From the NCBI GenBank assembly GCA_011959925.1, contig BLMD01000088.1, positions 1 through 55,903 of the forward strand: a stretch of 55,903 nt of DNA, written 5' to 3'. The notes under the pieces are model-generated. The model did not search any database, was not told where the DNA came from, and worked only from the letters and a program-made list of their open reading frames with translations. This document shows positions 26,581 through 35,575 of the stretch, one piece after another. The stretch is from Lachnospiraceae bacterium (GTDB lineage Bacteria; Bacillota; Clostridia; Lachnospirales; Lachnospiraceae). The number at the start of each line of letters is the position of its first letter. Positions within the stretch are counted from its first letter, which is position 1. A program made the translations under genes and the position numbers.

Positions 26581-27258
26581 TCACCCCTCTGTTCTTCTGA
26601 TATTTTTGGATGTATCCGGCAACAGCATAGAAATCGCCGAACTGGTTCCGATCCGGCTGCAGCCTTCGGCGATATAATGTTCCATTTCCGTTTTGCTGCG
26701 GATGCCTCCCGCGGCTTTTATCTTCACGCCCGGACCGATATGCGCTTTCATCAGGCGGACGTCCTTGAGGGTAGCTCCTGCCGTTCCAAACCCTGTGGAT
26801 GTTTTAATATAATCCGCTCCCGCCTCCGTCACTGCCGTACACAAAGCAATCTTTTCTTCTTCCTCTAAATAACAGGTTTCCAGGATCACTTTTAATACCC
26901 TCTCACCTGCCGCCTGTTTGACCGCGGCAATCTCATTTTTCACCTTTTCATATTCTCTGTTCTTGACGTCGCAGAGATTGACCACCATATCAATTTCCGA
27001 CGCTCCGTCCTCTGCAGCCTGCTTTGCTTCTGCAATCTTTGCTTCCCGAACGCTGTAACCAAGCGGAAACCCGATGACCGTACAGATATTTAATCCCGGA
27101 AACGCTTCGTGCGCCCGTTTCACATAACATCCCGGAATACATACGGATGCCATGCGGTATGTTTCTGCTTCCCGGCAGAGCGCCTCTATCTGCTCCCATG
27201 ACGTATACGCCTGTAACGCCGTATGATCCACATAAGTAAACAATTCTTCCGTATTCAT
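26581..27258 (-). CDS. deoC: Deoxyribose-phosphate aldolase
   Basis: 225-residue class I aldolase splitting 2-deoxyribose-5-phosphate into glyceraldehyde-3-phosphate and acetaldehyde. Visible features: DHTALQAYTSW at the N-terminus, EIDMVVNL, the lysine-bearing strands VLKVILET and YIKTSTGFG (Schiff-base lysine) and the phosphate-binding KAAGGIRS. The start follows CAGGAGGAACGGT. It lies upstream of cdd, so the pair feeds deoxynucleoside carbon into glycolysis and recovers the base. A weak promoter (TGGAAA, 17 bases, TATGAT) is visible near 27360-27390. Confidence 0.95.
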   Translation of the reverse strand: MNTEELFTYVDHTALQAYTSWEQIEALCREAETYRMASVCIPGCYVKRAHEAFPGLNICTVIGFPLGYSVREAKIAEAKQAAEDGASEIDMVVNLCDVKNREYEKVKNEIAAVKQAAGERVLKVILETCYLEEEEKIALCTAVTEAGADYIKTSTGFGTAGATLKDVRLMKAHIGPGVKIKAAGGIRSKTEMEHYIAEGCSRIGTSSAISMLLPDTSKNIRRTEG

Positions 27259-27473
27259 ACCGTTCCTCCTGTCTTTTTGCCACGTATTTTCGCCGTCTCC
27301 CCGTTTCTGCAGTGCATCGGGCAGTCAGACGGCTGATACATGCAAGATATGTATCTCATCATAGCTTACATCCGCACTTTTTTCCAGTAAAAAATCTAAG
27401 GTTCCCATAAATTGTTAAAATATAAACAAACTCTAAATTTTTTTAATTTTTTTTAAATCATTTTTGTTTTTTC

Positions 27474-27503
27474 TTGTTTCATACTGCAATTATATGTTAT
27501 GAT
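27474..27503 (+). promoter_or_regulatory. Probable promoter of the citrate synthase gene
   Basis: TTGTTT (27474-27479), 18 bases, TATGAT (27498-27503), in a very A/T-rich stretch (27410-27480) that could act as an UP element. Transcription would start about 20 bases before the start codon. Confidence 0.55.
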
Positions 27504-27531
27504 AAGCCAATAGACAGAAGGGAGGGCTTAT

Positions 27532-28896
27532 ATGCACACAAATACATACAGTGAAATAACCCCTGAAATATTAAAACTTTCCAAACTCTGCACAGAGACC
27601 GCAACGATCGATCCCGCATTATATTCCGAATACGATGTGAAACGAGGTCTTCGCGACGTAAACGGAAAAGGTGTTCTCGTTGGTTTGACTCAAATATCCG
27701 ACGTCCGCGCGACAAAAATCGAAAACGGACAGCCTGTACCTGCCGACGGCAACCTATATTACCGCGGATACAACGTAAAAGACATCGTAACCGGAATCGA
27801 CGACCAAAGCCATTTCGGTTTTGAAGAAAGTACATACCTGCTTTTATTCGGTTCTCTTCCGACAAAGCCGCAGCTGGACGAATTTACGGCGCTCTTAAGC
27901 GATTACCGGACGCTGCCGACCAGTTTTGTCAGAGACATTATCATGAAAGCTCCCAGCAAAGATATGATGAATACGCTGGCTCGGAGCGTACTTACCCTTT
28001 ATTCCTACGATGATAAAGCAGACGATATTTCTCTTCCGAACGTATTACGCCAATGTCTTCAGCTCATCAGTCTTTTTCCGCTTCTATCTGTTTATGGGTA
28101 TCAGGCATACAAGCATTATCACGACGGTGCCAGCCTATATATTCATCAGCCGAAACAGGAATATTCCACTGCGGAAAATATTCTGCACGTTTTAAGACCG
28201 GATTCCAAATTTTCTGCATTAGAAGCAAAACTTCTGGATATTGCACTGATTCTTCACATGGAACACGGCGGAGGCAATAACTCCACCTTTACGACACATC
28301 TCGTGTCTTCTTCCGGAACGGATACCTATTCGGTCATCGCCGCCTCTTTAGGATCTTTGAAAGGACCCAAGCACGGCGGTGCCAATATCAAAGTCGTTCA
28401 GATGATAGAAAATATGAAAGAGACCATCCATGACTGGACGGACGAAGAAGAAGTCGGCAATTATCTGCGCGCATTGTTAAACAAAAACGCATTTGACCGC
28501 GCAGGGCTGATTTACGGTATGGGACACGCCGTTTACTCGCTTTCCGACCCGCGTGCACTCATCTTCCATTCGTTTGTTGAGCGTCTTTCCAAAGAAAAAG
28601 GCAAGGAAAAAGAATTTGCATTGTACACGATGATCGAGAGACTGGCTCCCAAAATCATCGCCCAGGAACGTAAGATTTATAAGGGCGTCAGCCCGAATGT
28701 AGACTTTTACAGCGGATTTGCTTATTCCATGCTCAATCTGCCGTTGGAACTATATACGCCGATTTTTGCAATCGCAAGAATTGCCGGCTGGAGCGCACAT
28801 CGTCTGGAAGAGCTGTCCTACAGCGGCAAGATTATGCGTCCCGCCTATAAATATGTGGATGCGCACAAGCAATACGTCCCTTTATCCGAACGGTAA
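27532..28896 (+). CDS. gltA: Citrate/2-methylcitrate synthase family protein
   Basis: 454-residue cytoplasmic enzyme condensing oxaloacetate and acetyl-CoA. Catalytic regions: HMEHGGGNNSTF (substrate His), PKHGGANIKV (His), YGMGHAVY with SDPRA, and SPNVDFYSGF near the end with the active-site Asp. The start is set by GGGAGGG. It stands alone, divergent from deoC-cdd, with no aconitase or isocitrate dehydrogenase nearby; the likely role is the oxidative branch leading to glutamate. Methylcitrate synthase cannot be excluded, but no prp genes are present. Confidence 0.93.
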   Translation: MHTNTYSEITPEILKLSKLCTETATIDPALYSEYDVKRGLRDVNGKGVLVGLTQISDVRATKIENGQPVPADGNLYYRGYNVKDIVTGIDDQSHFGFEESTYLLLFGSLPTKPQLDEFTALLSDYRTLPTSFVRDIIMKAPSKDMMNTLARSVLTLYSYDDKADDISLPNVLRQCLQLISLFPLLSVYGYQAYKHYHDGASLYIHQPKQEYSTAENILHVLRPDSKFSALEAKLLDIALILHMEHGGGNNSTFTTHLVSSSGTDTYSVIAASLGSLKGPKHGGANIKVVQMIENMKETIHDWTDEEEVGNYLRALLNKNAFDRAGLIYGMGHAVYSLSDPRALIFHSFVERLSKEKGKEKEFALYTMIERLAPKIIAQERKIYKGVSPNVDFYSGFAYSMLNLPLELYTPIFAIARIAGWSAHRLEELSYSGKIMRPAYKYVDAHKQYVPLSER

Positions 28897-28924
28897 TTGC
28901 AGCAATTGAATGTTTCCTGCAGCA

Positions 28925-28970
28925 AAACAGCTGCCGTATGACCGATCCCTCGATCTTACGGCAGCTGTTT
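28925..28970 (+). terminator. Hairpin between citrate synthase and the small membrane protein gene
   Basis: Fourteen-base perfect stem AAACAGCTGCCGTA / TACGGCAGCTGTTT. T-runs are short on both sides; it separates two convergent genes and probably serves both. Confidence 0.75.
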
Positions 28971-29015
28971 ATGTTCTCCAATGTTACTGTACGACGATAA
29001 CACGACAGAACTTTT

Positions 29016-29393
29016 CTACTTGCAATACCGGTCTGCGCCTCTTCTCATCTCCTTAGAATACCATCCGTAAGAAGCTAAAAACAGACATACCCCGCATACC
29101 TCGTATCCCCAGCCAAATGCAGAATACAAACTGTTGATAACGCCAAAGATACCGTATATCAAAGCAGCGGCTCCCAGCAGGCTGACAGGTCTGGAAATCT
29201 CCGCAATCAGTCCTTTTTTATCTCTGCATTTTGCAAGTTCTTCTTCCGGAAGAATCAAAGGGCTGATTTCTTCGTTCTTCCTCATCTTCCGGACGGCATA
29301 CAGCAAATATATGCCCAAAACCGCGAGAATCACATAAAAAATCTGATAAATCTGAACATCCGTTGAAAACTTATGAAAGTGAATCTGAAACAT
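29016..29393 (-). CDS. Small membrane protein, function unknown
   Basis: 125 residues with three predicted membrane helices (about 16-34, 68-90, 94-112). A short charged loop (RKMRKNEEISPLILPEEEL) follows the first helix and the C-terminus is basic (KEMRRGADRYCK). A GGAGAAG site lies six bases before the ATG. I do not recognise a family. It is monocistronic, facing the citrate synthase gene across a shared terminator and divergent from the CheY-like gene. Confidence 0.75.
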   Translation of the reverse strand: MFQIHFHKFSTDVQIYQIFYVILAVLGIYLLYAVRKMRKNEEISPLILPEEELAKCRDKKGLIAEISRPVSLLGAAALIYGIFGVINSLYSAFGWGYEVCGVCLFLASYGWYSKEMRRGADRYCK

Positions 29394-29503
29394 GAACTTC
29401 TCCTTTATCGTTTGATCCCCATTTTCATGGGTATTTTTATTATATACGCAAACCCTCTCACATGCAACGCATAAAATTTTAGGGACGATTCTTACAATAA
29501 ATG

Positions 29504-29532
29504 TTGAAACTTTAAAGCGTATAGTATAAAAT
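29504..29532 (+). promoter_or_regulatory. Promoter of the receiver/CheX-like pair
   Basis: TTGAAA (29504-29509), 17 bases, TAAAAT (29527-29532). A TATAAA two bases upstream gives an alternative 15-base spacing. Confidence 0.6.
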
Positions 29533-29566
29533 ACTCATATCACGTACAAAAAAAAGGAGCGTTACC

Positions 29567-29947
29567 ATGAAATTAGAAGATGCAAAGATATTAATTTGTG
29601 ATGATTCCATATTGGCAAGAAAACAATTAAAAACTATGATCTCCTCTTTCGGCGCATGCAGCGTTATAGAAGCTGAAAACGGACAGGAAGCCATCGATCT
29701 GTATATAAAACATTCTCCGGACCTGATTTTCCTGGACATTGTCATGCCCATCAAGGATGGACATTCGGCTATCTCCGAAATTATGGAAATCAATCCCAAA
29801 GCAGATATCGTCATCGTATCTTCTGTGGGCACGCAGTCCCAATTAAGAAAATCCATTCAGCTTGGAGCGAAAGATTTTATCCAAAAGCCCTTAAACAGCT
29901 GGCAAATAGAATCTATTCTGAAAAACAGATTTGAAGGGAGAGATTGA
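29567..29947 (+). CDS. Stand-alone CheY-like receiver protein
   Basis: A 126-residue protein that is a single phosphoacceptor domain with no output domain. The acidic pocket (Asp12, Asp13), phosphoacceptor Asp57 (LIFLDIVMP), switch Ser85/86 (VIVSSVG) and Lys107-Pro108 (FIQKP) are all present, so it should be phosphorylatable. The start has an AGGAG site. The next gene begins 4 bases after its stop, so the two are cotranscribed and the second protein is a probable partner or phosphatase. No histidine kinase or other chemotaxis gene is in the window. Confidence 0.93.
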   Translation: MKLEDAKILICDDSILARKQLKTMISSFGACSVIEAENGQEAIDLYIKHSPDLIFLDIVMPIKDGHSAISEIMEINPKADIVIVSSVGTQSQLRKSIQLGAKDFIQKPLNSWQIESILKNRFEGRD

Positions 29948-29951
29948 TCAA

Positions 29952-30833
29952 ATGTACGCACAATTTTTTGGAAATTATCTGCTGAGCAAACGGGCTGTCA
30001 CAGCGGAACAGGTCATTCAGGCAATGGAAGAACAGCATATCCGTCATTTAAAACTGGGAACGCTCGCCATTCATGCCGGCTATATGAATACGGAACAGGT
30101 AGACGATATCTTAATCCGCCAGACGCAGAAAAACAAACGCTTTGGAGAACTTGCCGTAGAAGCCGGGTATCTGACCAAAGAACAGGTAGAAATTCTTCTC
30201 AATCAACAGATTCCGATTTATCTGCTGATCGGGCAGAGACTTGTGGAGAACGGCGCCCTTACCGAAGCCGAACTGGATCGTTTCATTATCTCCTACCAAC
30301 AGGAAAACGAACTTTCTCAATTAGACAAGACCAGCTTACAGCAGGAAAACCTGCACACACTGATCCGCAACTTATTTTTGATTACGTTTGCGGATATTCC
30401 GGATTACCTGATCAAATACCTGTCCTTGCTGTTTAATAATCTGATTCGCTTTATCGGAGAAGACTTTATGCCGTTAAATCCGATTCTCTGCCGGGAATAC
30501 GTTACAAACCAGTGTTACGGACAGATCACAAACGGACAGTATTCACTGACTTCTTATCTGGATATGGATGAAGACGCTTCCGTTGCATTCGCCTCACGGT
30601 ATACCAAAGAAGAATTTCGGGAATGCAATGAATATGTGCGGGCTTCCATTGAAGATTTTTTAAATATACATAACGGACTCTTTACGGTAAACATCTCCAA
30701 CGAAGATTCCATTGAACTACAGCTGAATCCTCCTGTGAATCTGGAAAATACGATGATCAGCAGTACATCCAACATTCTTCACCTGCCCATCATCTATCCG
30801 TTCGGCAAACTGAATATCCTGATCAAATTATAA
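29952..30833 (+). CDS. MshEN-like repeats fused to a CheX-like domain
   Basis: 293 residues, function not established. The N-terminal 118 residues hold repeats of the type seen at the N-terminus of GspE/MshE ATPases: LGTLAIHAGYMNTEQV (35-50), FGELAVEAGYLTKEQV (64-79) and LIGQRLVENGALTEAEL (92-108). In MshE such repeats bind c-di-GMP. The rest (about 140-293) resembles CheX/CheC phosphatase folds: a central helix NEYVRASIEDFLNIHNG where CheX has its E...N active site, and a terminal PIIYPFGKLNILIKL strand pair. ATG 29952 follows GGGAGAG. The domain calls are by eye; the inferred role is dephosphorylating the receiver encoded upstream under second-messenger control. Confidence 0.7.
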   Translation: MYAQFFGNYLLSKRAVTAEQVIQAMEEQHIRHLKLGTLAIHAGYMNTEQVDDILIRQTQKNKRFGELAVEAGYLTKEQVEILLNQQIPIYLLIGQRLVENGALTEAELDRFIISYQQENELSQLDKTSLQQENLHTLIRNLFLITFADIPDYLIKYLSLLFNNLIRFIGEDFMPLNPILCREYVTNQCYGQITNGQYSLTSYLDMDEDASVAFASRYTKEEFRECNEYVRASIEDFLNIHNGLFTVNISNEDSIELQLNPPVNLENTMISSTSNILHLPIIYPFGKLNILIKL

Positions 30834-30853
30834 TCTGCGATTTGGTCTTACGG

Positions 30854-30890
30854 TTGCAGTCGATATCACGTCTGTGACTGCAGCACGTTT
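30854..30890 (+). terminator. Terminator after the CheX-like gene
   Basis: Stem TGCAGTC / GACTGCA (arms near 30855-30882), followed by CACGTTTTTAG. Confidence 0.7.
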
Positions 30891-30902
30891 TTAGATTTGA
30901 AT

Positions 30903-30947
30903 TTAAAAAAAGGAAGGGCTTTTCCGTTTTCCGGTCCCTTCCTTTTC
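30903..30947 (-). terminator. Bidirectional terminator, thrC end
   Basis: Stem AAGGAAGGG / CCCTTCCTT (30910-30944), with a seven-T run on the minus strand and TTTTC on the plus strand. Closes thrC and backs up the CheX-gene terminator. Confidence 0.9.
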
Positions 30948-30976
30948 TTATTCTTTTCTCAAACTGTCCGTTCTGT

Positions 30977-32470
30977 TTACATGTTTAAAAATCTTTTCAC
31001 GGTCTCTTGCATCTGATTTGTTTCGCACTCCGTATCATGAAGAATTTCGGCATTCCGAATCGATTCTATTGCCTGCGGAATTTCAACGCCGGAAATCCTG
31101 CCAAGCGCATCTACAAGTTCAAAATCCGTCATATTGTCACAGGCATTATGGTCAATCGCATCCATAACACTTCTGGTAAACTTAAACGGGCTTGCCGTAG
31201 ACGCAATGACCGTCTTCGTATCCGTATCGTTTGTCTCCGCCTTATATGTTTCATATACTGCAGCTGCAACCGCCGTATGGGTATCGATCACATAACCCGT
31301 ATCCTGATATAAACGGCGGATGGTCTGCGCCGTTTTTTCTTCGGAAGCATAGTTTCCATAAAAATCCGACAGCTGTTCTTTCATCTCTGCCGTAATTTCA
31401 TACCTGCCTTCCTCCGACAGCTTCTTCATAAACGCCGAATTTTTCTGTGCATCTTCTCCGGCAATCCGATATATCAAACGCTCTAAATTACTTGAGATTA
31501 AAATATCCATTGACGGAGATGACGTTAAGATAAATTCCCTGTTTTTATCATAAATCCCGTTGGAAAAGAAATCGTACAGCACTTTGTTCTCATTTGACGC
31601 ACAGATCAGCTTTGCAATCGGAAGCCCCATCTGCTTTGCGTAAAACGCCGCCAGAATATTACCGAAATTCCCGGTAGGAACTGCGACATTGATCTTCTCT
31701 CCCTTTGCAATTTCTCCGTTAGCATATAATTTCGCATAGGCATAGACATAATATACAATCTGAGGGACCAGCCTGCCGATATTAATCGAATTTGCCGAAG
31801 AAAACTGATAACCAGCCCGTTCCATTTCCTCTGCCAGATCCGGATCGGAAAACATGTTCTTTACGCCTGCCTGTGCCTCGTCAAAATTGCCATGAATCCC
31901 AACAACAAACGTATTTTCTCCCCGCTGTGTCACCATCTGTTTTTCCTGAATCGGGCTGACGCCGTTCTTAGGGTAAAATACGATAATTTTCGTACCTTTC
32001 ACGTCTGCAAAACCAGCCAGCGCAGCTTTTCCGGTATCTCCGGAAGTAGCCGTAAGAATTACGATCTCATTGGCGACATTATTTTTCTTTGCAGACGTCG
32101 TTAATAAATGCGGCAGGATGGACAGTGCCATATCTTTAAACGCGATCGTAGACCCGTGAAACAGCTCCAGATAATAAGCTCCGTCTGCGCTGACAAGCGG
32201 AGCAATCTCTTTCGTATCAAACTTGCCGTCATACGCCTGATCGATGCAGTTTTTTAATTCTTCTTCCGTAAAATCGGTCAGATACCTGCGCATCACTTCA
32301 TATGCCGTTTCCTGATATGTCATCCCTGCCAGTTCATCCAGATCCAGATCCAGCGCCGGAATTTCTGACGGAACAAACAATCCGCCCTCCCCGGCAAGTC
32401 CTTTTAAAATAGCCTGCGACGCAGTCACTGTTTCATTTGCATTTCTGGTGCTGGTATATACTAATTCCAT
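30977..32470 (-). CDS. thrC: Threonine synthase
   Basis: 497-residue PLP enzyme converting O-phosphohomoserine to threonine. It belongs to the longer threonine synthase class (E. coli/yeast type), with the N-terminal YTSTRNANETV motif, the PLP lysine in HGSTIAFKDMALSILP, the phosphate loop TATSGDTGKAAL and GNFGNILAAFYAKQMG. The ATG at 32470 follows AGAGAGGA; a 22-codon in-frame extension lacks a ribosome site. No other threonine genes are adjacent; it has its own promoter and terminator. Confidence 0.96.
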   Translation of the reverse strand: MELVYTSTRNANETVTASQAILKGLAGEGGLFVPSEIPALDLDLDELAGMTYQETAYEVMRRYLTDFTEEELKNCIDQAYDGKFDTKEIAPLVSADGAYYLELFHGSTIAFKDMALSILPHLLTTSAKKNNVANEIVILTATSGDTGKAALAGFADVKGTKIIVFYPKNGVSPIQEKQMVTQRGENTFVVGIHGNFDEAQAGVKNMFSDPDLAEEMERAGYQFSSANSINIGRLVPQIVYYVYAYAKLYANGEIAKGEKINVAVPTGNFGNILAAFYAKQMGLPIAKLICASNENKVLYDFFSNGIYDKNREFILTSSPSMDILISSNLERLIYRIAGEDAQKNSAFMKKLSEEGRYEITAEMKEQLSDFYGNYASEEKTAQTIRRLYQDTGYVIDTHTAVAAAVYETYKAETNDTDTKTVIASTASPFKFTRSVMDAIDHNACDNMTDFELVDALGRISGVEIPQAIESIRNAEILHDTECETNQMQETVKRFLNM

Positions 32471-32541
32471 AATCTTATCCTCTCTTTTCTGTGTGGTCAT
32501 ATTTCCGGATAAACAGAAGTTTTCCCCTTCCTCCAAAGCGT

Positions 32542-32571
32542 ATTATATAAAATGACGGCGGAATATGTCAA
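32542..32571 (-). promoter_or_regulatory. Sigma-A promoter of thrC
   Basis: TTGACA (32566-32571), 18 bases, TATAAT (32542-32547); both hexamers are perfect. Confidence 0.88.
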
Positions 32572-32592
32572 TGCACATTTTATACAGCAACG

Positions 32593-33333
32593 TCAGGCGT
32601 CTTTTACGCCAAACACTTTATTTCCGATCAAAATAAGGCTTATGGCAATTCCGAAGAATACAACCGAAACCACCCCCGCCCGAATCACAAAAACGGCAGT
32701 CTGATGTTTCTCCTGCCATTCGTCACAAAACGCATAGTAAACACATCCCGTATCGGCATCGTATTGATCGCACAACTGATGCAGTGACTTTGGAATCCCT
32801 TTCATCACTTTTTTTCCGATGGGAAGCGTCACGGATTTCCCGTTTTGGATATCTTTCGCATAACTCTTTGGAATCTGAGCCAGAATATACGTCTCATCCG
32901 GAAGTTTTAATAAATAAAAAGGCAGGTAATCGGTATGATTTTGAAAGATTCCATCCGGATTCTTATATTGCAGAAACTGGGCCTTCCGCTTAGGCGCACC
33001 GTATTTTCTGCCCTTTCGAGTCCTGCGGTAGATATAAGGATCTACCCAGGATTTCAGTTCATAAGCCCCCGTATAGACCACATCCACCGGCTCCGCTGTA
33101 AAAGCGGGCTCTGGCGTTGTCTGAAATTCTTCTTTTCCGTTTATTCTTGGAATATCCGCTCCTGCCAAAGAACCGATATATGCTTCTCTTCCGTTTTGTT
33201 CGATATCTGCCAAAAAAACCGTCTTTTCATTCATCCGAAGAAGATGTTCCGGATTCCAGTTAAAATAAATCAGCGCGGCAATGGCAAGCGCAATGATTAC
33301 GCTGACCCAAAGAATAATTTTTCCTCGCTTCAT
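32593..33333 (-). CDS. Membrane protein with two terminal helices, function unknown
   Basis: 246 residues. Membrane helices at about 7-25 and 216-240 bracket an extracytoplasmic domain with no family I recognise. The domain is Tyr- and Lys-rich (WVDPYIYRRTRKGRKYG, ILAQIPKSYAKDI), and two cysteines lie close together (CDQYDADTGC). A GGGGA site precedes the ATG. It follows the L,D-transpeptidase gene by 40 bases on the same strand, which suggests a joint transcript and an envelope role. Confidence 0.75.
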   Translation of the reverse strand: MKRGKIILWVSVIIALAIAALIYFNWNPEHLLRMNEKTVFLADIEQNGREAYIGSLAGADIPRINGKEEFQTTPEPAFTAEPVDVVYTGAYELKSWVDPYIYRRTRKGRKYGAPKRKAQFLQYKNPDGIFQNHTDYLPFYLLKLPDETYILAQIPKSYAKDIQNGKSVTLPIGKKVMKGIPKSLHQLCDQYDADTGCVYYAFCDEWQEKHQTAVFVIRAGVVSVVFFGIAISLILIGNKVFGVKDA

Positions 33334-33373
33334 ACACTCCCCTTTTCCAGGCTTTAACTGACCAAACGCCCGT

Positions 33374-34954
33374 TTAGGGCGCCGGTTCTATACTGCCGTC
33401 TTCTGCAACCCTCTCTCCTTCATTTGGAACCGGCTGATCTGCCGGCCGATTTGCAAATTGTTTTGCAGCGTCCTCTTTTTTCTTTTCTTTCTCCTCATCA
33501 TAATAGGAATATGCATTGGAGATCTTCGTATTTTCAGCCGTCAGCTTGACCGGCTCCCTGTAATATGCAATCACCGGCGTATCTACCGCGACATCCTGAT
33601 ACAGCTTTGCCGCAATCTCTTCCGGCAGGTTAATACAGCCGTGAGAACCGGAATTTTTATAAATCGTTCCGCCGAATTTCCCATGCCGCCAAGAAGCGTC
33701 GTGAAAGCCTACATTATATGCAAACGGCATAAAATATGTGACGTCCGACTCATAATCCTCTCCCTTTAAAACGGCAGGACTTTTTTTATACACGATTTTA
33801 AACACGCCGTCCGGAGAACCGTTTCCCTTACTGATATTTCCGGACACAAAATCCGATTCGATTTTTACCGTACCGTTTTCAAAATACCATAAATGCTGAT
33901 TGGTATAATCCACTTCCACATAGGTATTTCCGATATCGTTCTGGTTGCGGCTGACAGCCGTCTGGGAATATACCGGCTCCCTTGTCTTCACCTCGCCGTT
34001 TTTCACTTCCTCAATCAGCTGTGCGCGCTCTTCTTCTTTATCGATGACCCAGCCGTAATCGCCTCCGCCAATGGTCACCGTATCGCCTTTGGCAGTTAAA
34101 AATTCCCTTTCATCTCCATATGTATTGTATTTACTTGCAAGGCTCTGCACAAAAGAAGCCACTTTATCCTCATTAAACGTAACGTTGTAATTTTCGTCTA
34201 CCGTGATCCAGGAAGAAATAACGCCCGAATCTACCACCTCTTTGTCCTCGCCCATGTCATACGTAATCTCTGCGCCGAAGAATGCCTGGATCTTCGCCAT
34301 ACACTCGGTCAAAACCGCATCGTCTGCGGTCACTTCCGGCTTTTCATACAGATCGTCGGTAAATGTAAATTCCGACTCTCCCATATCTACCGCAGCCTTG
34401 ATCCTTGCATACAGCTTATCTGCAATCAGGTAATTTCCCTGCTTCTCCTCTACCAGTTCATATCCCGCATCTGTCATCTGAATGAATGCATTTTCCGGCT
34501 TCTGCATCTGCTCTTCGTTGAGACAGCCAAGCGCCATTACTTTTTCTTTCAACAGCGCTTCGTCATAAGTAATGCTTCTATTCATTTCCAGTTTCTTATC
34601 CTTTGCGATCCTTACCGGCCAGAGAAACGAACTCTGTTCATCGATCAGTTTTTCTTCTTCCCCCAAGGGCTGATAGTCGTAATGAAATTCCACGCCCGGA
34701 ATCTGATACTTATTCCCGTCTCTGTCATACATTACGAGCAGATAATCCTTTACTTCCAGACGCAGCTCCTCCACTGCTTCCTCAGCCGTCATACCGCCTA
34801 CCTTTACATCTTCAATACTGGTCTGATAGAAGAAATGTGACCGGAAATAAATTCCGAAATACACATACAGCCCGATGATCAGAAACAGAACAATTCCCAA
34901 AGCCAACAGCAAAGACCTGCGCAGCACTCCTGATCTTTTTTTTCTGCGAACCAT
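33374..34954 (-). CDS. L,D-transpeptidase (YkuD) with peptidoglycan-binding-like region
   Basis: 526-residue membrane-anchored cell-wall enzyme that can form 3-3 peptide cross-links. A basic cytoplasmic start and one helix (about 12-34) are followed by a region with the VGGMTAEEA motif typical of PG_binding_4 domains, a second alpha/beta stretch, then the YkuD domain (about 340-490). The active site is GSHGCINLP with the upstream His in VGFHDASWRHG. The C-terminal 40 residues are low-complexity, rich in Lys, Glu and Pro. A weak promoter (TTGTCC, 19 bases, TATAAT) lies upstream. Probably cotranscribed with the following membrane protein gene. Confidence 0.93.
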   Translation of the reverse strand: MVRRKKRSGVLRRSLLLALGIVLFLIIGLYVYFGIYFRSHFFYQTSIEDVKVGGMTAEEAVEELRLEVKDYLLVMYDRDGNKYQIPGVEFHYDYQPLGEEEKLIDEQSSFLWPVRIAKDKKLEMNRSITYDEALLKEKVMALGCLNEEQMQKPENAFIQMTDAGYELVEEKQGNYLIADKLYARIKAAVDMGESEFTFTDDLYEKPEVTADDAVLTECMAKIQAFFGAEITYDMGEDKEVVDSGVISSWITVDENYNVTFNEDKVASFVQSLASKYNTYGDEREFLTAKGDTVTIGGGDYGWVIDKEEERAQLIEEVKNGEVKTREPVYSQTAVSRNQNDIGNTYVEVDYTNQHLWYFENGTVKIESDFVSGNISKGNGSPDGVFKIVYKKSPAVLKGEDYESDVTYFMPFAYNVGFHDASWRHGKFGGTIYKNSGSHGCINLPEEIAAKLYQDVAVDTPVIAYYREPVKLTAENTKISNAYSYYDEEKEKKKEDAAKQFANRPADQPVPNEGERVAEDGSIEPAP

Positions 34955-35043
34955 AAATTCACTCCTTTATTTCTGCATTTCGTTTCATTATACTCTATTT
35001 TTCAAAAAAAAGGACAAGAAGCGGAGAAAATTAATATTATTGT

Positions 35044-35083
35044 AATAAAAAGGGAACTACTGTTCTTATGCAGCAGTTCCCTC
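35044..35083 (-). terminator. Terminator after leuCD
   Basis: Stem AGGGAACTGCTG / CAGTAGTTCCCT with one mismatch (35051-35082), then TTTTTATT on the minus strand. Confidence 0.85.
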
Positions 35084-35086
35084 ATT

Positions 35087-35575
35087 TTATTTTTGGTTGA
35101 TGTAATTGACCAGTCCTTCACAGTCGATAATCTTCTGCATAAATTCCGGAAACGCCTGTCCCTGATAGGAAACCCCAGTCGTCTGGTTGGTGATCACACC
35201 CGTATCAAAGTCCACCTCTACCCGGTCTCCCGCCGAAATTTCCTGCGCGGCTTTGGCACATTCTACGATCGGCAGTCCGATATTGATTGCATTCCGGTAA
35301 AAAATTCTGGCAAACGTTTCTGCAATTACACAGCTGATCCCCGCAGCTTTAATGGCGATCGGCGCATGCTCTCTGGAAGAACCGCAGCCGAAATTTTTCG
35401 TTGCAACCATAATGTCGCCGGCTGTTACCTTCTTTACAAACTCCTGATCGATATCCTCCATGCAGTGCCCCGCCAGTTCTTTTGGATCAGAAGAGTTCAA
35501 ATATCTTGCCGGAATGATGACATCGGTATCTACATTATCTCCATATTTAAATACTGTTCCGCATGCAGCTTTCAT
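35087..35575 (-). CDS. leuD: 3-isopropylmalate dehydratase small subunit
   Basis: 162-residue swivelling-domain subunit of the dehydratase that isomerises 2- and 3-isopropylmalate in leucine synthesis. Visible: [28 protein letters not shown] and the [12 protein letters not shown] segment. Its ATG overlaps the leuC stop by four bases, so the two chains are coupled. The short length and sequence match the archaeal/clostridial type of LeuD, which also includes homoaconitase-like proteins; leucine synthesis is the simplest reading given ilvC and ilvN nearby. Confidence 0.93.
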   Translation of the reverse strand: MKAACGTVFKYGDNVDTDVIIPARYLNSSDPKELAGHCMEDIDQEFVKKVTAGDIMVATKNFGCGSSREHAPIAIKAAGISCVIAETFARIFYRNAINIGLPIVECAKAAQEISAGDRVEVDFDTGVITNQTTGVSYQGQAFPEFMQKIIDCEGLVNYINQK

